Source: Panicum virgatum (Eukaryota; Streptophyta; Magnoliopsida; Poales; Poaceae). From it: DNA of 64,000 nucleotides. Position 1 is the first letter of the stretch, and each line of letters starts with the position of its first letter. A program made the translations under genes and the position numbers. The notes beneath the pieces were generated by a model that saw nothing but the letters and a program-made list of their open reading frames with translations, searched no databases and was not told where the DNA came from. Of the stretch, positions 12,201 through 23,595 are shown piece after piece. The DNA lies in the NCBI RefSeq assembly GCF_016808335.1, contig NC_053142.1, forward strand, positions 45,055,674 through 45,119,673, given 5' to 3'.

Positions 12201-15200
12201 TCTAATTCAATGAAACACATTTTTCCTGCGTGTTTTAGAAAAAAAGGTTCTGCAATATTGTTTGATCCTTTTTTCTCTTTGGAAGCAAGTTGTGCGTACA
12301 TGCTATGTTGCTATTGAGAAATCCTGCTATTTTTTATCTTTCTGGGGTGGGAGTGCATTCTTACATGACCTCTTTGAACCTTTTTGTACACCAACTTACT
12401 AACTTTTATTATCCTCTTATACAGTCAATGAAAGCAACCTGTACTCCACGCTTATTGAAGCAATCCCTAAGATATTAAACTGGCTCAAATGCTTTTTAAA
12501 GGTATAGAATCTGGCTTTCAGATTTGAAATCAATAACTCCATTTGTTTTTATCCTTCAACCAGTCCAAGGATTTCTGAACTTTATATGGTCGTACCATAG
12601 TCCCAAATTGGTCCTCTTGTTTTTTTTGTCAAAAGGAACCTTCCATTATAGACTAGTTCCTCCTGAAAATTATTGGTGAGAAATAGTGAAATAATTCTTT
12701 AATCGCTTATGCCACACCACAATTGTTAGTGTAGTTTTGAAGAGAAGGTATTGGATTTAGTATTTTTTACACATAATTCTTGCAGTTTATGCACAAAGCC
12801 AATTGGTGAAACATCTGCAGCGGAGCTGTTAAAATTTATCTCTTGCTGCTTTTGTATTTTTCTATATAATATGTACACTTGTTTTCTAATGATACACCGC
12901 AATTTCAGGGTTCAAAATGCTCCAGTGTTGATTTTGGACATACTGAAGGGAGAAAGACTGTTGGGGTGATTGAGGTAGGGATAATATTGAGCCCACCATA
13001 GTTTGGAATAGGCCCGGATAATATTGAGCTCACAATAGTTTGGAATAGTCCCTTCTTACCTTAGCTAGATGTGTATGATATTTTTGTTTTTTTGGTTGGG
13101 CTATTAGCACTCTGAAAAAAAAATTCGACCTGCGGGGGTTAAGACAGCCCCCGAGTATTTTGCTAAGAAGAAGACCTTCTCACGCGGATCGAGAAAACCC
13201 TAAACCCCTGCCGCACCCTTACACAGCCGCACCATAGCCCGTGTGAGATGACCAACGACCTGGCACAGGCCTTAGACCTGTGCATGCCACCAAAAGAAAG
13301 CAGCTCAAGTTATGGTGATATATCTTTTTTTCTTCATGGCTCCCATTCATAAAATTTGCACTGTCCCCATGTCTAAATTTCTGTCTAGATCTCGTGCCGC
13401 ATGAAAGATTTATTCCTCCCTTTTATATTAAAAATGAAATTCACATGTGCCTTAGGTGATGGATATTGAGGAAATGGCATGGGCCCCAAGATATGGTTTG
13501 AAAGGGATGATCGATGCTTCTGTAATATCAAAGGTTGACTCATGCAACAGTGGCTCACATAATAAAATAATGCCACTAGAGTTCAAAACTGGTAAAGGAA
13601 CTAGTGGTCAGGTAAAGCAAATTCCTGGACACCAACAAAGATGCACTTTTTACATATATTCTTAGCATGTTTCATTTATTTATTTTTCACATAACATGCT
13701 GGAACCAGCCATACATGTGGCGTTACTGGTAACCTTTTATAGTGGCTGGGATTGAGATTTATTATTTACCGCAAAGTACCAATTGAGTTTTCACCTGGGT
13801 AATGTGCCTGATTCTTAGTTTCATATGAGCTTAATGTGTTTGTATGAAGCAATCCTGAACTAGTTTTTGAATTGCTTTCTGCGGTAGTGCACATGTGCCC
13901 TCCAATGCCACTTGTTAACAATTGTCTGGGTAATCTCAAATACCTAGTGCCATCCAGTCCTTTCAGGCTTTCACATCGTCATTCTTTAGATTGCATAATC
14001 ACTACATGCCAGATCTTGTGAGATAGGGATCCTTCTTTTATTACATGTTTCATATGTGGGATGTCTTGGCCTTACCTTTAGCTTTACTGTTCATTTATGG
14101 AAAAGAAGACTGCTATATTCTTTCCTTTCTCATATTTCCATCTACCTAACCAACTCCTGGGAAATAAACATCTATTCCTTTAATAAATTCAGTTACTTTT
14201 GTATTGCCATTTACCAATGTTTATCTATATGCAGACAGCTATGGAACACTCTGCTCAGGTGATATTGTACACACTATTGATGACAGAGAGGTACAATACA
14301 TTTATTTCTTTCAACACTTTCTGTGATCCTGGGTTGTTCTGCAGTCTTTAATAGTTATCTTGTCCTTTTCAGATATTTGAGTAAAGATATAGACTTGGGT
14401 CTTTTGTATTATCTTCACACAGACCAGACATTGGTAATTTCATAAGATGATACTCAAAGACGCATGCTTGTGTACCCCATTCTCATCCAATTTTCCTTAC
14501 TTTCTTTAGGGAATCAAAGTAAAGAGGTCCGATTTAATTGGGCTAATAATGCGCCGCAACGAGCTTGCCGCAGAGATCCTGAAGGCATCAATTTCACAAA
14601 GTTTTCCTCCAATGTTACAGGTGGAACTAGAAACTTGTGCATAACTGATTCATCTGTGGAATTCAAATTTTAAATATTGTTTCTTTTCTTACCAGAGCCC
14701 ATCAACTTGTAATGGGTGTCGACACCTGAACTCTTGTGCCATATACCACAAGGTTTGAATATTCTTTTGTTTCGTGATGAAGGTTTTCTTTAACGACACC
14801 CTTGGAAGCTTTTGTTGGTTTAAAAGAAACTATTTATCCATCTACATTAAATTTACAATTTGCAACAGGCACATGGAGGCAATGCTGCAACTAGTGGGCT
14901 TGGTGATCTATTTGACAACCTTGTGAATCACTTGACAGTCGTGCATCATGACTTTCTTAAACAATGGGACAGATTGATTGATCTCGAAGCTAGAGCTTCT
15001 CAGGTATATTGGTTTGCTGAATGTGCTTTGGAACTTGAAGTTTACTAGCTTAACCTCAGTTTATGCTAATATAGGGCAAAAAGAAGAATATCTTCCAGTC
15101 CTATCATTCAAATTCTGGAAGTGGGGATCGCACACCATCTTATTTTGCCCTTGACATAAAAAATGGGCATTTGATAGATTCTTCAGGAAAAAGCAAAAGA

Positions 15201-18200
15201 TACATATACAATTTTGTTTACCATAAGATGCAGCCCGACACAATTGATCAGTCAGATACTCAATTTGACAGCCTAGATTTCAGCCTCAAATGTGGTGATC
15301 CTGTGGTAAGTCCTATTCACTTTATGAAATAAAAAATAGTTACGAGTCATTTCATGCTTGTTAAAATGCTTTCATGGTTGGGCATACTTGTAGGGCATGC
15401 CATTTTTATTTTTTGCACCATTATGTAACTAAAGTCAATAGGAACTAAGTAGAGTTATAAGTTCTCAGTAATATGCTCATCAAATGTAAGATAAACAAAC
15501 ATGATACCACTTTGAATTTTTTTTGCTGTTGTAGATTAACTAATCACTAATGTCAACCATCGATATAATATTGATGATGGTGCATGAACATTGTTGTGAT
15601 ATTTTTTTGTGTCCATAATAAATTCTATCATATCTTCTGCTGTCTTGCTAGGTGCTTAGCACTCAATCTGGGAGAATAGCAGTTGCCAATGGATCCATAA
15701 GAGACATCAGTCGCTCCCATATAACGGTATTTCTTGGCAACAAAAAACTTTCCGCTCTTTTGCTATTTAATTTTGTTAGGTGAATATAAGCATTTCTAAT
15801 TGAATTCTTCTAGGTCTCTTTACCACGCCGTCTGAGAATTCCAGATAGTAATTCCTCGTCTGAGCCAGAAGACCTCAAACGTGAAATTTGGCGGATAGAC
15901 AAAGATGAATTTAGTTCTTCATTTGCCATAATGAGGTTAGTCTTTGTTTTGATTTGTTTTCTTCCAGCCTTTTTGGTGGGTGATTCACCCTAACATGAAT
16001 TCACATTGGCCTATTGCTAGACTCAACCTTGTCCAACTATTTGCTCAGAATCCACAAAAATCTTACCTACGGAATTTGATTGTTGATCTTGAGGTCTGTT
16101 CACATAAGAGTACATCATTCATGTTACAGCATATCTCCTGCACCCTTTTTCTCGTCTGGAATTTCCTAATTTGGATGTTTATAGGCTCCCAGGTTTGATA
16201 GTGGAGGGATGTTTAGCCAAGATCTCGCACTATCATACATACGGTCACTGCCAAATTTGAACAATGACCAACAAAGATCATTGCATAAAGTAAATATTTG
16301 CTCTTTGACATCTTTATCTCTTCCTGTAATCTGGGTATCTTTTCCACCCTGTACTAATGCATATGTTTCTTTCAGATTCTAGGAGCAAAGGATTATGCTC
16401 TAATATTAGGAATGCCTGGAACAGGCAAAACATATACAATGGTGCATGCTGTGAAGTCATTATTGATAAGAGGAGAATCTATTTTGCTAACTTCATATAC
16501 TAATTCGGCTATTGATACTCTGCTCATGAAGTTGAAGACTGAGGTTTGTGTTCTTCCCTTAAAGTAGTTGTTGACACTGCAACTTCCTCATTTGTTTTGA
16601 ACTTTTCTTGGATTCGGGGAATCTTCAATTTGGTCTTCCAACTTCTTGTGCTTTACTTTCATTTCAATCGAGTTGAATACTCCAGTGAGCAGCTTCCTCT
16701 CTTCGTTGAGTATCCCATTGTATTGTACTACAACATGAACACACACTGTTCTGATTGATATCTCGTTTTTGTAGGGTGTAGGTTTTATTCGGATTGGTAG
16801 GCATGAAGCTGTACATCCTGATGTCAGGGATCACTGCTTGTCAAGTAAGAACTTATGCTTTATCAATCTACTTGCAATTTTGAAAAGAAGGTATGTTTTG
16901 ATTATTTATTGTGAACAGCAGCTGAGGTACAATCAGTAGATGCGATTAAAGCAAGGATGGATCAAGTGCAGGTTGTTGGAGTTACTTGTTTGGGAATATA
17001 CCATCCCTTATTAGCACACAAGAAGTTTGACACATGTATCATGGATGAAGCTGGACAAATCACATTACCGGTAAGATGAAACAAGGAATATGTGGTATTT
17101 TGGTCAGCAAAAGAAGTGCTTAGTAATTTGGTGTTGAAGGATATAATAAAGAATAAAAAACATTGAGCTGAAAGTGTTGGAGTATATTGAGCCCATGTAT
17201 AGAGGCCCATCTAGAGGCCCATGTATAGTAACTATATATCCCACCCTTCTAGGGTTTGGAGGAATACAAGTCATTATTCTTAACTATCCTCTCTCTTACA
17301 TGGTATCAGAGAGCTTCTCCTTCCTCTAGACGCCGCCGCCGCCATGGCTGGCCGGCCACCGGCGCCTCTTTCCCCTCCCCCCTTTCCTCCCCTTCCCTCC
17401 TCTGCTCCTGCGCCGCGCACCTTTGCTGCTGCCGCAGGCGAGCAGGGCCTGGGCGGTGCCGTCCCTGGTGCCGCCGCCTCTGCAGCAGCCGCCGCCGCCG
17501 CCCCGGCCCCGGCCTGGCGCGGATCTGCTCACGGCGCGGCCGCCCCGGCTCGACCCAGCTGCCGCCGCCGGCCCGGCCTGGCGTGCCCCTACCGCCCCTG
17601 CCCCGACCTGGCGCGGATCTGCTCCCGGCGCGGCCGCGCCGCCTTGGCGCGCCCCAGCTGCCGCCACCTCCTGGGCCGCTGCCACCGGCGTGCCAGCCGC
17701 TGCCACCCTGCGGGACCTCGAGGCCAAGCTCGTCGAGGCCAAGCTCGCGTGGGCGCATGCCACGCAGGCCGCCGCCGCGCACTCAGCGCCGGCCGCCGTC
17801 GCGCCCGCCGCGCCCGCTGCGCAGGCCGCGCGAACGCCCGTGGCTGCGCCCGCGGTGCCTCTGCCCGCGCCCGCGGCGCCTGTGCCTGCGTTCGGTATGC
17901 CCCACGCGGACGCGCTGTTCACCACCGCCGCCTTCCGTGGGCAGCCAATCACCGCCTCCAGTCAGTAGTTGCTTGAGCGCGTCATCTCCTCTCTGCAGCA
18001 GGAGTTTGTTATGAAGGATCTTGGTCAGCTCCACCACTTCTTGGGCGTTACTGTTGAGACTCGCCCGTCTGGCCTGTTCCTTCACCAACGGCAGTATGCA
18101 CTCGACATTCTGGAGCGGGCTGGGATGACTGATTGCAAGTCATGCTCCACTCCTGTTGATACTCAGGCGAAGCTGTCTGCTGATCTGGGTGATCCCGTGG

Positions 18201-21200
18201 CTGATCCTATTGCCTACCGGAGCCTTGCAGTACCTAACCTTCACCCGGCCGGATCTCACCTATGCCGTTCAGCATGTCTGTCTTCACATGCATGATCCCA
18301 GGGAGTCTCACCTTGCTGCGCTGAAGCGTCTCCTCCGGTACGTCCGTGGCACTGTTAGTTTCGGCTTGGTTCTTCACCGCTCTCCCACCTCTGAGCTGGT
18401 GGTCTACACCGACGCTGACTGGGCTGGCTGCCCGGACACTCGCCGCTCCACTTCCGGCTACGCCGTCTTCCTGGGCGGCAACCTGGTCTCCTGGTCGTCC
18501 AAGCGGCAGCCGGTTGTCTCCCGCTCCAGTGCTGAGGCGGAGTACCGGGCTGTCGCTAACGGCGTGGCGGAGGCGTCCTGGCTTCGACAGCTATTGGCGG
18601 AGCTCCACAGCCCGCTTGCCAAAAGCACGCTCGTCTACTGCGACAACGTCAGCGCAGTGTATCTCTCCACCAACCCTGTCCAGCACCAGCGGACGAAGCA
18701 CGTGGAGATCGACCTGCACTTCGTGCATGACAGAGTCGCCGTCGGCGATGTTCGGGTACTCCATGTCCCGACCACCTCCTAGTTTGCTGACATCTTTCAC
18801 CAAGGGACTGCCCTCCTCGACCTTCTCGGAGTTTCGCTCCAGCCTCAACGTAGCAGGTGGCTAGTTGCGGGGGGGGGGGGGGGGGTCTTTGCCCTTTGTA
18901 CTTTCTTCTTGTCCAGTCTTGAACACCGCTGCATCGGTAGTTCAGACTACGGGGGGTGTTAGCTTTCTTGTTGTCCAGTTTTGAACACCGCTGCGCCGGT
19001 AGTTCAGACTGCGGAGGGGTGTTGGAGTATATTGAGCCCATGTATAAAGTCCCATGTATAAGAACTATATATCCCACCCTTCTAGGGTTTGGAGGAATAC
19101 AAGCCATTATTCTCTCCTATCCTCTCTCTTACAGAAAGCCCAAATAAAATGAGCGCCTAAGAAAATAGATGCTCACTTAACTGGAAAACATATTTTACAC
19201 TTTTTGGTAGTAGGACAAACTGATTCTGTCAAAATGGTTTCTAATGAAGTTTAGGTCCCTCTCCATTTACACTCACATAGTTTTTTGCCCTTACCAGGTA
19301 TCACTGGGACCATTGATGCTTGCAACTAAGTTTGTTCTAGTAGGAGACCATTACCAACTTCCTCCACTTGTCCAGGTATCTAATAATTTGCTTATGTACC
19401 CCATTTTCTTATTTCCATCTTTACTTTATCTCTTTAAGTATTTTTCTTTTGTAAAACAATTGTAGAGCTCTGAAGCTCGAGAAAATGGGATGGGCGTTAG
19501 CCTATTTTGGAGGTTATCAGAAGCACATCCTCAAGCAATCTCTGCACTGCTGTGCCAGGTATTTGTCAACACTTTTCTTTGTTACATACTTGAACAATTA
19601 ATCAATTATGCATATTTTCTGCTGAGCTAAAGCCCCTTGTACCATTTGAATTCATTGTCTGCCTTGGTGCAGTATCGCATGTCATCCGGTATCATGGAGC
19701 TGTCGAATTCATTGATTTACGGCAATAGGTTGTGCTGTGGTTCATTGGAAATTGCAAATGCCAAACTCAAGTTTTCTGGTAGAGAAACAGTGCAATTGAA
19801 GTTGAAAGAGGCAATACTCCTTTCCCTTAAATTTTCCATTTCTACTTAACTTAAAATAACTTCCTCGTTTATCATGGTCACGATTAAGCAGTGTCCTTTT
19901 AACAGTTCTGTCCAACTTTTAATTGCAGATCTTGAACCCTGATAGGGCTGTCATCTTTGCCAACACAGGTCTTTGCTTAGTTAAATTATCTGTTACTCTG
20001 ATATTTCTGGTTTCAAGGCTAAATATGAGAACAATTTCGCAGATCAAATCCCAGCACTTGAGGCAAAGGATCACAGAACTGTGAACAATCCCACAGAAGC
20101 ACACATAATTTCTTGGGTATGGACCGTATTTCATGCCTGTCTATATCTCTGCTTACATGCTGCTACTGCCTGGCTGAGTACTCTTGCACTTGCTATGTGC
20201 ATTGCTGAACAATAATTCTTGATTGCTTGTCTTGTCTGAGTGCTGTACTTCTTCAAAACCAGTTTGCGTGCTTGTACTTACCTAGTTAACAAGTAGGTCA
20301 CCTAGTTGTTTGTGGCACGGTGTTAACCACATGAGAGTGCTTTGGTTTGCTCTGTAACTGTTTTCAGAACTGTCATGGCAGTGGGCTGGGCCTGTATTGG
20401 CTGAGTAGAGCCCAAAGGAGGCCTGTGGCACTGCTATAGTACGTGTGAACAGTACCGTGGGTGATTAGGGTTAAGTAGGGACGCCTAGTCTATAAAGGCG
20501 GCCTAAGTCCTAGGGTTAGAGTCATCAAAGAAGAATAGAACCAACCTTAGGTGGCCTGTTCTTCGGCGATCTAGCTGTGTTTCCTGCCCGGCCAGGCGTT
20601 CCAGTCCTCCTGATCTAGTCCTTCCATAACAAGAACCCTCTTCTTAGTGCACAGACATGCAGTCCTGTGTGTCTAAGATGAACTAAGAAAGGAAAATGTG
20701 CCACAATGAAAATTATTTGGTCTTATAAATTTGTGCTGCATGCTTAGCATTGCAAACATCTAAAATGAGGGCAAAAGATCAATTTCAACTTTTGATGAAT
20801 TCCATTGCATTGGGTAGTATTGGGCTGTATTCATGTAACTGTGATGGAGATGTAGTATGCTTAGAGCTTTTTTAATATATAACTTTGTGAATATACCAGC
20901 CTGATGACATAGACTCTTCACCACCCCCCTTTTGCAGATCACCAAAGAATTGCTAAGGAGAGGTGTACCTCAAGATGATATTGGTATCATAACCCCATAC
21001 AACGCCCAAGTGAATCTCATCCAGCAATGCACTGATGGTTTGATTGAGGTTCACACAATAGATAAATACCAGGTTAGAGTTATTCTGACACCTTAATTTA
21101 TGACAACTTTTATGGCCAATTTTGCAACATTCTGTGTTAGAAATTTACAGGAATAGTTGCATTCTCGTTCCATTTAGTTATGTCTTTTTGTGTTTTGGTA

Positions 21201-22026
21201 ATATTGCAAAAAATAGCTAAACTTACTCTCAAGTTAATATTCAGTAATCATCCTCAGTTTCTCACTTGGAAATAGGAACCCTTATTTTTGTGCTAGAAAA
21301 TGGTGAGTTCATCAGTTCATTGCTGCAGATATTTTGTCCCTGAACTTTGTTGCTCGTTTTGTTAGTGATGTCTGTAACAAGGTGTACGTTCTAACAGAGG
21401 CTTCTGCATGGTCTGCTAATGCTGAAGAGTTTAACTTGTTTCAGGGTAGGGATAAGGAATGTATAATAGTATCTTTTGTGCGCTCCACTGCAAATTCCAG
21501 GGCTAGTGGTGCTTCGTTGCTTGGTGATTGGCACAGGATCAATGTTCTATTGACACGTGCAAAGGTAACTTGCCCTGAATGTGATTTCCTATATCACATA
21601 TTCCCCGAAGCTGTCTTCTTTACTATAAACTATCGCAGACCTTCAGCACTGTCAACATCAACATTTTTGTTTTGGTAATAGAGAAATGTTAGATAGTACA
21701 GTGAAAATATATTCATATCACTTTTATTATAATTATATACAGCCAATGACAAGCCAAACTATATCACTACCGTAGTTAAGCCAGATATCCGGCAGTCATG
21801 CTTATAGGTCCGCATTCCTATTTCTGTATAATTTTTTACCTTATTTTGGTGATTAATGTTGCAGAAAAAGCTCATCATGGTTGGATCACGTGGAACACTT
21901 TCGACGATACCTTTGCTGAGGCTTCTTGTTGACAAGGTAGCTGAGATTGGTGGTCTGTTGGACTTGACAAATAATGATGTGCATTCTCTTCGAGAACTTA
22001 GAGGTTCTAGTTTGAACGCACAATAG
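9258..22026 (+). CDS. DNA2: DNA replication helicase/nuclease DNA2 (JHS1-like)
   Basis: Nuclear ATP-dependent 5'-flap nuclease/helicase for Okazaki fragment maturation and end resection. Thirty-four exons keep phase throughout and give about 1283 residues, close to the usual plant length: 9258-9515, 9622-9756, 9872-10051, 10145-10210, 10819-11019, 11127-11180, 11270-11331, 11448-11580, 11761-11871, 11967-12063, 12425-12501, 12909-12974, 13456-13611, 14235-14290, 14373-14433, 14510-14620, 14696-14752, 14869-15003, 15075-15305, 15652-15726, 15814-15935, 16021-16093, 16185-16289, 16376-16543, 16775-16844, 16919-17070, 19298-19375, 19466-19558, 19673-19810, 19928-19967, 20043-20116, 20938-21072, 21445-21564, 21865-22026. 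Visible motifs: a PIP-like KFGILHFF at 23-30; Fe-S cysteines 370, 613, 616 and 622 (CNGC-x5-C); nuclease His396, Asp500, Glu522 and Lys524; Walker A GMPGTGKT at 886-893; DEAGQ at 996-1000; GDHYQLPP from 1020; then the DKYQGRDKE and LLTRAK superfamily-1 motifs. The start is the first ATG in frame. No disabling change is seen. Intron 29 appears to be GC-AG. Confidence 0.95.
10231..10754. mobile_element. Stowaway-like MITE in DNA2 intron 4
   Basis: The right end reads ACGGAGGGAG followed by TA (10755-10756). The left end, after TA at 10229-10230, is a diverged match (CTTTCTCTTCGTTCC), and both ends continue into matching AAGTCAAAA-TTTCTAACTTTG arms. This is the Stowaway/mariner pattern with TA duplication. 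At 524 bp it is longer than most. The middle (about 10311-10590) carries the grass repeat motif TAGTGCCCGTGCATTGCTAC, so a second element may be nested inside. Confidence 0.75.
17344..18860 (+). pseudogene. copia polyprotein remnant: Ala/Pro-rich leader plus RT end and RNase H
   Basis: 17344-17968 encodes a low-complexity Ala/Pro/Arg-rich stretch joined, after a stop, to the C-terminal end of a copia reverse transcriptase (from 17969; FVMKDLGQLHHFLGV is typical). RNase H follows, with VVYTDADWAGC, SRSSAEAEYRA and ADIFTKGLP blocks to about 18860. The integrase, the protease and most of gag and RT are missing. The RT/RNase H frame shifts near 18222 between the YRSLA and ALQYLTFTRPDLTYAVQ blocks, as expected from a deletion of a few bases. 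An in-frame TAG follows at about 18780. The element cannot encode its own mobility. Confidence 0.9.
18900..19020 (+). repeat. tandem duplication next to the copia 3' LTR
   Basis: The block containing TTCTTGTCCAG, TTGAACACCGCTGC, CGGTAGTTCAGACT and a G-rich end occurs twice (about 18903-18960 and 18964-19020). The second copy provides the purine tract directly before the right LTR. Confidence 0.8.
20371..20631 (+). mobile_element. solo LTR in DNA2 intron 31
   Basis: A 261 bp TG...CA sequence (TGTCATGGCAG to TTCCATAACA) is flanked by an exact 5 bp duplication, AGAAC, at 20366-20370 and 20632-20636. No internal retrotransposon sequence remains, as expected after recombination between two LTRs. 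A TATA-like CTATAAAGG lies in the middle, which would be the LTR's own promoter. It is in the same orientation as DNA2. Confidence 0.88.
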
Positions 22027-22261
22027 ATTTTGCTACAGATGGATTTTGTAGGTTTTGAGGCTAACCTGTAAATATGTTATAAAATTTTCTTTTGGAAATG
22101 TATAGAAAGTGTAGTCAAGAACCAGACTGCTAGAGCTTGGGACCTTTTGTATAATAAAGGTCTATCAGGATGCTTTTCTTGTGTAATGATTTTGAATGGC
22201 TCCAAGTAATTATTGACAGTCTTAAGGCAGCATGTAAATAAATTTTGTAAAACAAACAGTT

Positions 22262-23269
22262 TATTCCATGCCGCGAATCCGATCATTGAATCCCGCAAGT
22301 CCGATTTGTACTCGGGCTACGTCGCTCACGTGACATCCGACTCTAGAGTGCGCCCTCACCATCTCAATGAGCACAACCTGTGGCATGGAATCAAATCAAT
22401 TAAATTTATAAAATTGAACTTTTGGAGCACCAGCATTGCGATTTGAACAGTACCTCAGCGTCATCGTGCTCCACTGAAAGTGACCTGTCCCAATCCTGTG
22501 GAGTGGCATCTCCAGAGTAGAGGAAACGAGCCGACATAAAAGGTCCAACACCTCCAACAGGTCGAGCACGTTCTTACAAGTCGTGTAGCACTTGGCCTCT
22601 CACCAAAATGTCGATGAAAGTCTCCCCACACAGCCGAAAGACCTAAGATGGATAATCATCGGTAATAGTGAGAATGCAGTTGCAGCAGAATGAAACCAAA
22701 GGATATGTGATGTGCAAGTGCCATGCACTGGCCAGTACAATATAGTAATATACCCAATGTTCAAAATAACGGGCTAAGACATTTAGCAGTCGGTTTTTCA
22801 GAGGCTAAGAGAAGGCTATAGTTACCGCTAACCTCATTTATCAGTTTTCCAAATTGAGTATTAAGTTCAGAATTTATATGTTCAGGATATCAAATGAAAC
22901 AGATACATATCACAAAGTTCATTACATCATGCACTGAATTACATTTAGAGCTTTATTCCCTCGTTACATCACTGATAAAATACTAAGTTTTGTAAATGAT
23001 GGAGTTCAATACTGTTGAAAATAACAATGCATACTGTGAGAAGCTTCTAGAAGATTAGAGAGTATGCATGAACTATGATTGTCATGTTTCATGGTAAAAT
23101 GTGGAATACTCTAGAAACTAGATATTTGTAAGGTTAGATATGAGGAAAATTCTAAAGTTAGATATTTTGTAGAAAGTGTGTAGAAGATGGACACATGACA
23201 AAATCATATGAGCCATTGAGTCCTATGAATAGAGTGCTCCCCTCCTCTCTTGTCATACTATGGCATAAG
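22262..23269 (-). pseudogene. broken duplicate of the 3' exon and intron of the gene at 23596-25181
   Basis: This stretch matches 23596-24606 with a constant offset of about 1336 bp and few differences. It contains the terminal exon (minus strand, splice acceptor at about 22644) and the left half of the hAT element found intact in the other copy (starting at 22755). A CAA-to-TAA change (plus-strand TTA at 22574-22576) stops the frame early in the exon. There is no upstream exon or promoter. It lies tail-to-tail with the end of DNA2, about 230 bp away. Confidence 0.75.
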
Positions 23270-23595
23270 AGGTCTGAAGTAGAAGATATGACAAAAATTG
23301 TCATGTAAGTAGTATTGTTATGGTAGGGTAGCCCCATAAAAAGTATAAGAGTCTTGTGTTGTATTAAGTTATGGTGGATAAATATTTAAGTCTCTAAATA
23401 GAGTTGATTTTCCATACTAGTGTATAGGTGAAGATCTTCTTGATATAGTGTGGTTATAAGGTCCGCGGGAGAAGTGATATCACACTACTTTGGTACTGCT
23501 TTTCGGAAGTCGGTGTAAAGTTAGAGGCACCGATTTCTTGACAAATACTAAACTAATAATAAATCAATATCAATTATATGGTTTAAATAATTAAT

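Larger units (their letters stand above)
17175..19133 (+). mobile_element. internally deleted copia LTR retrotransposon in DNA2 intron 26
   Basis: The left LTR (17175-17300, 126 bp) and right LTR (19020-19133, 114 bp) both run from TGTTGGAGTATATTG to CTCTCTCTTACA. The left LTR is followed directly by a Met-tRNA-type primer-binding site, TGGTATCAGAGAGC. A purine tract, GCGGAGGGG, precedes the right LTR. A 5 bp target duplication, GAAAG, lies at 17170-17174 and 19134-19138. Only about 1.7 kb of internal sequence remains. It is in the same orientation as the host gene, between the exons for helicase motifs II and III. A 17-G run lies at 18869-18885. Confidence 0.95.
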
